Positions 9,237 through 18,600 of a stretch of 64,000 nucleotides of DNA are shown one piece after another. Source of the DNA: Granulosicoccus antarcticus IMCC3135 (lineage in GTDB: Bacteria > Pseudomonadota > Gammaproteobacteria > Granulosicoccales > Granulosicoccaceae). The notes beneath the pieces were generated by a model that was not told where the DNA came from, searched no databases, and was given only the letters and a program-made list of their open reading frames with translations. The DNA is taken from positions 1,670,501 through 1,734,500 of the forward strand of contig NZ_CP018632.1 of the NCBI RefSeq assembly GCF_002215215.1. The letters run 5' to 3'. Each line of letters starts with the position of its first letter. Within the stretch, counting starts at the first letter, position 1. The position numbers were made by a program, and so were the translations under genes.

Positions 9237-10265
9237 TTGAGACGCAGGACCACACTGAGTGAAGTCGCCGAGTCGGCGGGCGTTTCCGTGCAAACCGTTT
9301 CGAACGTCGTCAACAACAAGCCAATCGTTCGTGATGAAACTCGCGAGCTGGTTTTGAAGCATCTTGCCGAGTGTGGCTATCGCAGCAATGCCATGGCACG
9401 CTCACTCAAGACCAACAAGTCCAGGTTGATCGGGTTGGTGGTTCCCAGCATGACCAATTCGATGTATGCCGAAGTGGGTGAATCCGTTGTTCACGAAGCG
9501 GAGAAGCGTGGCTATACCGTCATGATGGCGGTCACTATGCGCGATGCCAAAACTGAACTTGAACTGGTGAACACCATCATTGATCACAGTGCTGCCGGCA
9601 TTCTGATGTCACCTTCAGACCCCGCGGCGCAGGCCTGTAACACTGTCGTCAAGGAAGGTGTTCCCTATGTGGAAATGCTCAATCGAGGTCTGCCGTCAGA
9701 ATGCAATATATTCGAAGCGGACAATTGTAATGGTGCCCGGGAAGCGGTCGAGCATCTGATCAAACTGGGCCACCGCAGTATTGCTCATATAGGTGGGCTT
9801 CAGAATTCGACAGGTACGGCTCGACGCGAAGGCTATGAGCTGGCTCTGCAAAAGGCAGGTATCAGCTGCCTGCCGGGCTTGTTTGAAAATGGGGAGTACA
9901 CAAGAAAGGGTGGCCAGGCCGCCTGTGAGAGGCTCTTGTCAAGTGGTGAACCCTTCAGTGCGATCTTCTGCGCCAGTGATCTGATGGCTTACGGTGCCAT
10001 GGAAACACTGGCCTTGAAGGGACTGAGGATTCCGGATGATGTGTCACTCATCGGATTTGATGATATGAGTATGTCCTCGTTGCCCGGGATCGACTTGAGT
10101 AGTGTTTCGTTCAACCCCGCTCAGTTGGCTAAAAATGCGATAGAGCAATTGATTCGCATCATTGAAAACCCGGCAGGAGAGATAGAGCCTGTGCACGAGG
10201 TTGCCAGATGTACTCTGATGGTACGGGGTAGTGTTTCTGTACCCGCTAGTCTGGACTGTTCATGA
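9237..10265 (+). CDS. LacI/GalR-family transcriptional repressor
   Basis: Regulator of 342 residues. The N-terminal helix-turn-helix TLSEVAESAGVSVQTVSNVV and hinge helix (MARSLKTNKS) are followed by a periplasmic-binding-protein-like sensor domain with VGLVVP-type and GFDD motifs. The start is a TTG: it gives the family's usual N-terminus, an in-frame stop lies upstream at 9207, and no ATG occurs before the DNA-binding domain ends. It is the first gene of a likely operon with the dehydratase (63-base gap) and hydrolase. The ligand is probably a pathway sugar, lactone or acid. Confidence 0.92.
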   Translation: MRRRTTLSEVAESAGVSVQTVSNVVNNKPIVRDETRELVLKHLAECGYRSNAMARSLKTNKSRLIGLVVPSMTNSMYAEVGESVVHEAEKRGYTVMMAVTMRDAKTELELVNTIIDHSAAGILMSPSDPAAQACNTVVKEGVPYVEMLNRGLPSECNIFEADNCNGAREAVEHLIKLGHRSIAHIGGLQNSTGTARREGYELALQKAGISCLPGLFENGEYTRKGGQAACERLLSSGEPFSAIFCASDLMAYGAMETLALKGLRIPDDVSLIGFDDMSMSSLPGIDLSSVSFNPAQLAKNAIEQLIRIIENPAGEIEPVHEVARCTLMVRGSVSVPASLDCS

Positions 10266-10328
10266 ATTTCCAGCTCAGAGCAGTGCTTCAGAATTTAATT
10301 GAAACTTGAGAGTAACCGAGAATACCTG

Positions 10329-12110
10329 ATGAAACTTCGTTCCCAGAAATGGTTCTCCAATCCCGATAACCCGGCAATGACGGCTCTCTATCTTGAGCGC
10401 TACCTCAATTACGGGTTGACACGGGAGGAGCTTCAGTCCGGTAAGCCCATGATCGGTATTGCACAGACTGGCAGCGACCTGTCGCCGTGCAATCGGCATC
10501 ATATTGAACTTGCCAAGCGAGTACGCGAAGGTATTGTGGCTGCGGGCGGTATCTGTTTCGAATTTCCGGTTCATCCCATACAGGAAACAGGCAAACGTCC
10601 TACGGCGTCCCTGGATCGGAATCTGGCCTATCTGGGGCTGGTTGAAATGCTGTATGGCTATCCACTGGATGGTGTTGTTCTGACAATTGGTTGTGACAAG
10701 ACAACTCCGGCACTCTTGATGGCAGCTGCCACGGTCAATATACCGGCCATTGCTCTGTCGGTTGGACCCATGCTTAATGGCTGGGAAGGTGAAGAACGCT
10801 CTGGTTCCGGTACGGTTATCTGGAAGTCGCGTCTGAAGCTGGCAGTTGGCGAGATCGATAATGAAGAATTCATGCGGCTTGCTGCAGACTCCGCACCATC
10901 GGTCGGTTATTGCAACTCGATGGGGACTGCAAGCACCATGAATAATCTGGCAGAAGCGCTGGGCATGCAGTTGCCGGGCTCGGGCGCCATTCCGGCACCT
11001 TATCGCGAGCGCGGGCAGATTTCCTACCTTACTGGCAAGCGTATCGTTGACATGGTGCACGAGGATCTAAAACCATCGGACATCATGACGCGAGGCGCTT
11101 TCGAGAATGCCGTTGTCGTGAATTCGGCGATTGGAGGTTCAACCAATGCACCTATTCATCTGAACGCGGTTGCTGCTCATATGGGAGTTGCACTGGATAA
11201 CGATGATTGGGAAAACATCGGACACGATGTACCGTTGATCGTTGACATGCAACCGTCGGGCAAATACCTGGGCGAGGACTTTCATCGTGCCGGTGGGGTG
11301 GCCGCTGTTATCAGCAGCTTGCTGGAAGCAGGAAAACTGCCATCGCCAGATGCTGTGACTGCAACAGGGAAAACAGTGCTGGAAGAATATACCGGTATTC
11401 CGGTTACCAACGAGAAGGTGATTCGCAAGCTAGACGCACCCATGAAAGATTCGGCGGGTTTTCTCAATATGAAGGGCAACCTGTGGGACAGTGCCATCAT
11501 GAAAACCTCGGTAATTTCAGAGGGTTTTCGAAAGTTCTATTTATCCAATCCTGATGATCCGGAAGCCTTTGAAGGTCGAGCCATGGTGTTCGATGGTCCT
11601 GAGCATTACCATGAAATGATTGATGATCCTTCGCTGGAGATGGATGAGAACTGCATCCTGGTGATGCGAGGCGCAGGCCCTATTGGTTATCCGGGTGGCG
11701 CTGAAGTGGTCAACATGCAACCTCCGGCCTATCTGATCGAACGCGGTATCACCGAGCTACCCTGTATCGGAGATGGCCGTCAGTCGGGCACTTCAGGTTC
11801 TCCTTCCATTCTCAATGTAGCGCCTGAGGCGGCAGTGCAGGGCGGGCTTGCCATCTTGAAAATGGGCGATCCGCTGCGCGTGGATCTGCGCAAACGCCGG
11901 GTTGACCTGTTGGTCACTGACGAGGAAATGCAGGCTCGTCATGCTGAACTGGCGCAGAACGGAGGCTATGGGTATCCAGCTGATCAGACGCCATGGCAAC
12001 AGATCCAACGCTCCCTGGTCAGTCAGTTCGACAAGGGAATGGTGTTGAAAAACGGTCCGGAGTATCAGCGCGTTGCGCAGACTAAAGGTATACCGCGCGA
12101 CAATCACTAA
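10329..12110 (+). CDS. IlvD/EDD-family sugar-acid dehydratase
   Basis: Dehydratase of 593 residues that converts an aldonic acid to its 2-keto-3-deoxy acid. Cys54, Cys122 and Cys195 have spacings of 68 and 73 residues, as I recall for the [2Fe-2S] ligands of pentonate dehydratases such as Caulobacter D-xylonate dehydratase; [14 protein letters not shown] and [11 protein letters not shown] are also present. It is therefore more likely a D-xylonate/L-arabinonate/L-fuconate-type enzyme than IlvD or Edd. ATG 10329 is preferred to a TTG at 10299. It sits between the repressor and the hydrolase acting later in the same route. Substrate not determined. Confidence 0.9.
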   Translation: MKLRSQKWFSNPDNPAMTALYLERYLNYGLTREELQSGKPMIGIAQTGSDLSPCNRHHIELAKRVREGIVAAGGICFEFPVHPIQETGKRPTASLDRNLAYLGLVEMLYGYPLDGVVLTIGCDKTTPALLMAAATVNIPAIALSVGPMLNGWEGEERSGSGTVIWKSRLKLAVGEIDNEEFMRLAADSAPSVGYCNSMGTASTMNNLAEALGMQLPGSGAIPAPYRERGQISYLTGKRIVDMVHEDLKPSDIMTRGAFENAVVVNSAIGGSTNAPIHLNAVAAHMGVALDNDDWENIGHDVPLIVDMQPSGKYLGEDFHRAGGVAAVISSLLEAGKLPSPDAVTATGKTVLEEYTGIPVTNEKVIRKLDAPMKDSAGFLNMKGNLWDSAIMKTSVISEGFRKFYLSNPDDPEAFEGRAMVFDGPEHYHEMIDDPSLEMDENCILVMRGAGPIGYPGGAEVVNMQPPAYLIERGITELPCIGDGRQSGTSGSPSILNVAPEAAVQGGLAILKMGDPLRVDLRKRRVDLLVTDEEMQARHAELAQNGGYGYPADQTPWQQIQRSLVSQFDKGMVLKNGPEYQRVAQTKGIPRDNH

Positions 12111-12175
12111 GTGTGTGAGGCGTTAACTGGTATCATTGTGGTACGACTAAACTAAGGCATCAAGGAGCCAATTCA

Positions 12176-13015
12176 ATGAAGTTTGTCAGGTATGGGGTAA
12201 GAGGGCAGGAGAAGCCAGGTCTGGTGGATCCGGAAGGCAATATTCGTAGTCTTGAAGGTCAGTGCGATGACATCGCTGGCGATGTCTTGTCCGATCTGGG
12301 CAAATTCAAGGATATCGACTGGAAGACTTTGCCGCTTGTTGAAGGCAGTACGCGTCTGGGTGCTTGTGTAGGGCAAACAGGCAAGTTCATCTGCATCGGC
12401 TTGAACTATGCTGATCACGCTGCCGAAAGTGGACTGGATGTGCCGAGTGAGCCTGTTGTTTTCATGAAGGCAACCAGTGCCATTTGCGGACCCAATGATC
12501 CCATCATCATTCCTCGCGGATCAGAGAAGACAGATTGGGAAGTCGAGCTGGGTGTGATTATCGGCAAGAGCGCAAAATACGTCGATGAAAGTGATGCACT
12601 GAATTACGTTGCTGGTTACTGCGTGATCAACGACGTGTCTGAGCGAGCGTTCCAGATCGAGCGTGAAGGCCAGTGGACCAAGGGAAAATCTTGCGACAAC
12701 TTCGGTCAGACTGGACCGTACCTGGTGAGCACGGATGAAGTCAGTGATCCTCAGAATCTGTCCATGTGGCTTGAAGTGAATGGTGAGCGTGTACAGAACG
12801 GTTCTACGCGTACCATGGTCTATGGCGTTGCGCATCTGGTGAGCTACCTCAGCCAGTTCATGACGCTGCATCCGGGAGATATTATCTCCACCGGAACACC
12901 TCCGGGTGTCGGGTTGGGATTCAAGCCGCCTCGTTATCTGAAGGCGGGTGATGTAGTTGAGTTGGGTATCGAAAATCTGGGCCAGCAGAAGCAGACCTGC
13001 GAGAACGACAAGTAG
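12176..13015 (+). CDS. FAH-family 2,4-diketo-3-deoxy-sugar-acid hydrolase
   Basis: Fumarylacetoacetate-hydrolase-family protein of 279 residues, close to enzymes that cleave 2,4-diketo-3-deoxy-L-rhamnonate or -L-fuconate to pyruvate and lactate, and often misnamed ureidoglycolate lyase. Visible: GLNYADHAAE, the metal-site pattern DWEVELGVIIG, YVAGYCVINDVSER, the TKGKSCDNFGQTGPYLV segment and STGTPPGVGLG. AAGGAG lies 11 bases before the ATG. A sugar dehydrogenase to make the diketo acid would be needed and is not in the window. Confidence is high for the family, moderate for the reaction. Confidence 0.88.
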   Translation: MKFVRYGVRGQEKPGLVDPEGNIRSLEGQCDDIAGDVLSDLGKFKDIDWKTLPLVEGSTRLGACVGQTGKFICIGLNYADHAAESGLDVPSEPVVFMKATSAICGPNDPIIIPRGSEKTDWEVELGVIIGKSAKYVDESDALNYVAGYCVINDVSERAFQIEREGQWTKGKSCDNFGQTGPYLVSTDEVSDPQNLSMWLEVNGERVQNGSTRTMVYGVAHLVSYLSQFMTLHPGDIISTGTPPGVGLGFKPPRYLKAGDVVELGIENLGQQKQTCENDK

Positions 13016-13028
13016 TACGGGTCTGGAG

Positions 13029-13071
13029 GCATCGGTGCTCCCGGGAAGCTATATTCCGGGAACATCGATGC
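13029..13071. terminator. Hairpin after the dehydratase-hydrolase operon
   Basis: A long imperfect stem: GCATCG/CGATGC, TG/CA and TCCCGG/CCGGGA, broken by one wobble and one mismatch. The loop is about 10 bases and TGTTTCAGTT follows. It lies 14 bases after the hydrolase stop and before the convergent ovoA, consistent with a terminator used from either side. Confidence 0.55.
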
Positions 13072-13148
13072 TGTTTCAGTTGCCCTGACAGGCAGATAAC
13101 GATTTGACTAAAGGCAGAAGGGCGGAATCCCGCCGGTAAGCTGGTTTT

Positions 13149-15296
13149 TCAAAGAGTCTGAATTTTTTCCCAAACGGTCAGTTGCGCCAGTGAATGCTGG
13201 TACTTGCGCCGCGTTTCACGAATCACGAAAGGCACATCTGTCTCTTGCCCCAGTTGTCGAAACTCCGGCGCCAGAGCGTCGCGCAATCCATCAAGTGTTG
13301 AGTAGTTTTCGCCTGTTTGTGCCTTGAATCCACCCAACCACTTTTCCTTTTCGGTGAATTCTTCCAGCCAGGTATACGGTGATGTGATCACCAGCAATCC
13401 ACCTTGACGGATACGTGCCTTTATCTGTTCCAGAAACAGAGAAGGGTCGTAGAGTCGGTCGATCAGATTGCCAGCAAAAACCATATCGTAGTCAGCGAAC
13501 TTATCAGGCAGGTTGCAAGCATCCCCCTGCATGAAGCTGACCTTGTCTTTGATCTCCTTGTAACCCAGTTCGTCAAGAGTGACTTCCTTGTAGGTGACCA
13601 GATCTCCTTCGTCCTGCAGCGCGAAGCGTTGAATACCACTGGACTGCAATGCCGTGGGAGCCTGAATGAGTCTTGCAGAGAAATCCAGCGCGTCTACATG
13701 ATCGAAGTGTCTTGCGAGTTCAAAGCTTGATCGTCCGGTTGCACAGCCGATATCCAGAGCTCTTTGTGTCTTGCGGTTTTCCAGATGTCGAGATGCTTCG
13801 GCGATACAGCTAACCGGAAAGTTGGGCACGCCAAAGTAGCTGTCCCCATAATGGAACTCGATGTACTGGGCCACCATGTCATCCTTTTCGTAAACGTTCA
13901 TCCTGGTCTCCGGAAGCGGGTCGGCCTGTATGTAGCGAAACCCTGAGTGTTGATAGAAATGTCGACGAAAAGCATAGCGTGCATCCTTGATTGCGTAATT
14001 GCCGGTTGATGCCCAGCAACCTCCCTTGAAGATATTGTGCTTGCCATCGAAGGTGGGTGTCGAGAAATCATCATAGGCGGGGTGGACTTCAAACCCTTCT
14101 AAAGCATCGACGGGAGTCTCGCTCCATTGCCATACATTGCCGATGATATCGTGGAAGCCGCCAGGAAATTGATGACGATTAACAGGACAGGAGGAGGCGT
14201 AGTATTCCAGGTTGATATTGCCTGGTGCGCTGTCCCAGTAGGGTTGGTCTGTATCGACGATGTTACGTAGTGCATGCCACTCTGATTCAGTGGGCATTCG
14301 GATGTGCAGGCCTGTCTGCTCCGACTTCCAGTTGCAGAAAGCCTTGGCTTCCAGATAGGCAACATCCACGGGCCAATCCCAGGGCATATCGATCACTTCG
14401 AGCATGGTTCGATACTGGTAGCTTTCGCCATCGGGTACCCAGAAAACCGGGTGGGTGGCCTTGCGATAACTGATCCAGCCCCAGCCTTCATCAGTCCAGT
14501 AACGCCGTGTTGCGTAACCGTCTGCCTGCATGAATTCAAAAAATTCCTGATTGGAAACCAGAAACTTTCCTGCTTTGAAATCGGCGACCTCTGTCGTTTG
14601 CGTTCCGTACTCGACATCCCAGCCATACAAGGGATCCTGGCGGGATTTTCCAATACTGATTGCACCGCCAGCCACCGGTAGCAGTGAGTTCTCAGGTGCC
14701 TGATTACTGGTCGTACAAATGGTGCTCCACAGAGAATGGGGCTTTACCATCGCCAGCGGTAATTCACGGATGAGTACGGTAGATGTCTCCAGATGAATAC
14801 GCTCGTGCTCAATGCCCATCATGATCATCCACAAGGGCTCATCCCAGCCGACAGGCAGCTGCACATCACACGTTCTGATGAAACGGTCGATGATAGTGCG
14901 TGTCTTGTCGCGATAGGCTTTGACCTGCTCCGAGGTGGGCCAGGGATAGTTTTTGTCATTGAGATCATCCCATGACATTTCATCCACTCCGATGGCCAGA
15001 GAGGACTCCAGTGCCGGGTCGACACGTTCGTCTATCAGTTTGGCAACGTTCAGTTTGTTGATATAGAAAACGGCTGTATGACCAAAGTAGAAAATCAGCG
15101 GATGGCGCAGTGGACTGGCTTTTGTGGTGAACGCATTCTCATTGGCCAGGCAATCGAAGAGACTTTCATACAGATCGAAGCTCTTGTGAAAGTACTGAAG
15201 AATTTCACTGCGCTTTTGCTCGGCCTCACCCTCATTCAGTACCGTTGTCCGAGTGACGATATTTTCGGGCATGGCAGACAGTTCATTCGAAGTCAT
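13149..15296 (-). CDS. ovoA: OvoA: 5-histidylcysteine sulfoxide synthase / 4-mercaptohistidine methyltransferase
   Basis: Ovothiol biosynthesis enzyme of 715 residues. The N-terminal DinB-like domain holds the iron ligands His73 (FGHTAVFY) and the HERIHLE motif (His164, His168). The middle FGE-sulfatase-like domain (about 220-450) has the GNVWQWSE and KGGCWAS blocks. The C-terminal SAM methyltransferase domain (about 480-700) has ALDIGCATGRSSFELA. Together these join cysteine to histidine as a sulfoxide and methylate the thiohistidine after a separate PLP lyase (OvoB) acts. No ovoB-like gene is in the window. The ATG at 15296 gives a full-length protein. It stands alone. Confidence 0.93.
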   Translation of the reverse strand: MTSNELSAMPENIVTRTTVLNEGEAEQKRSEILQYFHKSFDLYESLFDCLANENAFTTKASPLRHPLIFYFGHTAVFYINKLNVAKLIDERVDPALESSLAIGVDEMSWDDLNDKNYPWPTSEQVKAYRDKTRTIIDRFIRTCDVQLPVGWDEPLWMIMMGIEHERIHLETSTVLIRELPLAMVKPHSLWSTICTTSNQAPENSLLPVAGGAISIGKSRQDPLYGWDVEYGTQTTEVADFKAGKFLVSNQEFFEFMQADGYATRRYWTDEGWGWISYRKATHPVFWVPDGESYQYRTMLEVIDMPWDWPVDVAYLEAKAFCNWKSEQTGLHIRMPTESEWHALRNIVDTDQPYWDSAPGNINLEYYASSCPVNRHQFPGGFHDIIGNVWQWSETPVDALEGFEVHPAYDDFSTPTFDGKHNIFKGGCWASTGNYAIKDARYAFRRHFYQHSGFRYIQADPLPETRMNVYEKDDMVAQYIEFHYGDSYFGVPNFPVSCIAEASRHLENRKTQRALDIGCATGRSSFELARHFDHVDALDFSARLIQAPTALQSSGIQRFALQDEGDLVTYKEVTLDELGYKEIKDKVSFMQGDACNLPDKFADYDMVFAGNLIDRLYDPSLFLEQIKARIRQGGLLVITSPYTWLEEFTEKEKWLGGFKAQTGENYSTLDGLRDALAPEFRQLGQETDVPFVIRETRRKYQHSLAQLTVWEKIQTL

Positions 15297-15696
15297 GGGA
15301 CGTTGCTTGCTCTGAGTTGACAGACCTGCATGCGTATGGGGACTGATACGAGGTGATCAGGTCCCATGCGGCAGTTGCGCTGCATGTTCGGATTGAGTTG
15401 ATACGCCGGCCGGCCGAGGGATCACCAAAGCCCGGCAGGAGCGTGCGACATAGTTGAGATTCTAGTTACGGGAAAAGTTCATTGATGGATCTGAGTACGG
15501 GGTGTCCAGACCAGCAAGGGGCTCGCTAAAAACGGATTCTCTGATCTGTGAGGTTGAACACGTTGAGTGGGTTATGACTCAATGCGAGTTAACCTTTTCG
15601 TCCTGCTTGCCGAAAAATTGTGTAGAGCTCGTTTGGTTGACATGTCTTCCGTCTGAGACCCTTTTACTTTAAGCCGACAGGAACGGATTCTTCAGT
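15297..15696. other. Divergent intergenic region, ovoA / kinase-GGDEF gene
   Basis: About 400 bases without a credible gene, holding promoters for both flanking genes. Visible: an inverted repeat TTGAGT/ACTCAA at 15563-15568 and 15577-15582, and a TTGACA at about 15637 without a convincing -10. No riboswitch or small RNA was recognised. Confidence 0.5.
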
Positions 15697-18600
15697 ATGG
15701 CCCCAACGCCTTTCAACACAGTTCACGACTACAGCAATGAGTCATTGAACATCGATGACGAAGTGTTGTATCGCAGCTCGCAGACTGTGGTCGTACGACG
15801 ACAGCTGGGCGAAGGACGTTCACAAGTGGTCAAATGGGCCTTTGGAGCGGGGGCTGTAGCGCGGCTGCAACGTGAAAATACCTGCCTTGTTCTGTTGGAA
15901 GGTATTGATGGCGTCATGCAGCTGGGCGAAAGTCCTCAAGAACAGGATTCGCTGTATCTAGAGGATAACCACGGTATTGAGTTGAGCGAGTGGCTGGCTC
16001 GCTCCGAAATAACCCTGGGGCGGAAAATCCAGGTAGCACTGCGGCTGGCGCGCATAGTGGCCCGGGTGCACCATAATGGCGTACTGCACAGAGATATAAA
16101 TCCGAGAAATATTCTTGTTGGCGACCCGGATGATCGTGTTGTTCTGATCGATTTCGATCTGGGTTGTCTGGCCTCTGAGGCGGTGTCGCAAGGGACAGCT
16201 TCACGTGAACTGGTCGGTACTCTGGCGTATCTTGCGCCCGAGCAGTCGGGTCGTACCGGCTCCACTCTGGACCAGCGATCTGATCTTTACGCAGTAGGTG
16301 CGACCTTCTATGAGATTTTCTGTGCTCGGCCACCGTTCGTGGAAACAGATGCATTACGGTTGATACACAGCCATTTGGCACAAGTGCCAACACCCCCCCA
16401 TACGATAGACTCACAGTTGCCTGTGGCCCTGTCGCGCATTGTCATGCGCCTGTTGGAGAAAGAGCCGGAAAGCCGTTACCAGAGTGCAGATGGTCTGGCT
16501 TCGGACCTGCAGCGTCTGGCAGATGCCCCGAACAGTACCCGTGCGGAAGACTTCATTCTGGGAAATCATGATTTTGGTTTGAGAATCAATCCGCCTGCCA
16601 AACCTGTCGGACGCAGCGCTGATCTGGCAAGAACGTTTGAGGTGTTCCAGGGGGCCATGGCAGGCGAGGGGAGCGTACTTCTGATCTCCGGGGTTCCGGG
16701 GGTTGGCAAAACGGCCGTGGTGGAAGGACTGCGAGCTGAGGTGGAGGCACGCAACGGGTATTACGTCAGAGGCAAGTTCGACCAGTTTCGACGGGATATG
16801 GACACAGATGCCGTACTGAGCGCATTCATATCTCTTGGTCGGCAACTATTGGCCGAACCGGAAGCCGAGTTGCAGGCGTTACGCCAGCAACTGCGAGAAG
16901 CTCTTGGACCAAACATGCATCTGATGGTTGATCTCAATCCGGAATTCGCAACGCTCTTTCAAATTGAAAGCAGGCAGGCAAGTCACATGGATCCGCTGGT
17001 TGAAGGTCGACGATTGATTCAGGGCTCTCTGGATATGCTCAGAACAATCTGTGCCGCAGGTCGTCCAGTGGTCATGGTGCTTGATGAATTGCAATGGGGG
17101 ACGTCCGCGCCAATCAGTTTTCTGGATAACCTGGTAACGGCTGAACCCATAGCCGGATTGCTTCTGATTGGCACTTACCGGGATAACGAGGATGAGCCGA
17201 CTGATCACCTGGCTATTCATCAGGCTCAATGGCATCGGAACAAGGTGGCACCGCAGCAGATCCATCTCGAGAACCTACAAGACGAAGATCTAGCCCTTTT
17301 TCTGTCCCAGATGCTGAACCTTCCAACGGATACCGCCACTGAGTTGGCCGAGGTTCTGGCTCCCTACACACTGGGTAATCCGTTCGACACAGTCGAGTTC
17401 ATCAATATACTTTACACACAGAAGTTGTTGGTACATGACGAAGGATGGCACTGGGATATAGAGACAATTCGCGAAGCGGCGAGAAACAGTGAGGTCCGGG
17501 GACTTGTAGAGGCGAGCCTGAAGCGATTGCCCTCAGGCACGGTTCGGTTGTTAAGGCTTATGGCTTACCTGGGTGGAGAGGTCGAGCGGGATCTGTTATT
17601 ACTGGCCTCTGCCGAGTCAGAATCGGGTCTTGAGTTGAGGTTGCAGCCAGCCCTGGATGCGGGTCTGGTGCTGCAAGGTAGTGGGCGTGAATGCTCGCTC
17701 AGGTTTCTTCATGCTCGTGTCCAGCAGGCGAGCCTGGGTGAGAGAAAGACTGATACAAAACGTCGGCTGCATCTTCTGTTGGCACGCAGGCTTTCGTTAT
17801 CCGATTCGTATTCCACACTGGCGGCTGAGCATTACCTGATCGCCAGCTCACTGATCAATACAGTCGAAGAAAAGGTGCATGCAGCCACATTGTTCCATCA
17901 GGCTGCAAGCAATCTGCTATTGATCAACCCGGTGTTGGTGGAACGCCTGCTGGATGGTGGTATTACATTACTGGATGACCGCATCGGTGAGCGACAACTT
18001 GATTGCGACTTGAAATTCGAGTTGATGTGCACTCAGCACACGGTTTTGTACAGTATGGGAAGGTTGGATGATGCGGATAGTGTCTACCAGCGAATCGTTG
18101 AGATCAGGGTGGCCACGCTGAAGATTGTCGATGTCAGTTGTGTGCAGATTTCCAGCCTGACCAATAGAGGCCGAGCTGTTGAAGCTGTTGAGCTGGGTCT
18201 TTCATTAATGAAAACACTGGGCGTCATTGTTCCTGATCAGCAAGCTTTGACAGAAATGGTCCAGATTACCTTGAAAGGCTTTGATGTGTGGATTGATCAC
18301 CCGCAACGCAAAACAGATTTTGATCGAGCTGAGATTACGGATCCAGCGCTCATTGCTGTGTCTCGTGTCATCATGAGGCTCATGACACCGGCTTTCTTCT
18401 CCGCACCGGATTTGATGGCGTGGCTCTGTATTGAAAGTCGCCGTATATGGAGTGAGCATGGCCCCTGCGGTGCATTGGTTGGACCTCTGGCGCATTGTGC
18501 TCCAGCGTTGATTGGTCCCGATAACGCTTATGTTATCGGACATCGCGTAATAGAGCATGTCCTTGAAGTAGCCAAAATACGTGAATTCGACGTCGATGTC

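Noticed and set aside
13149-15296. FGE-sulfatase domain of OvoA as the maturation enzyme for the sulfatase at 1905-3431
   Set aside because: The DinB-FGE-methyltransferase layout and HERIHLE iron motif are those of OvoA, not of a formylglycine-generating enzyme.
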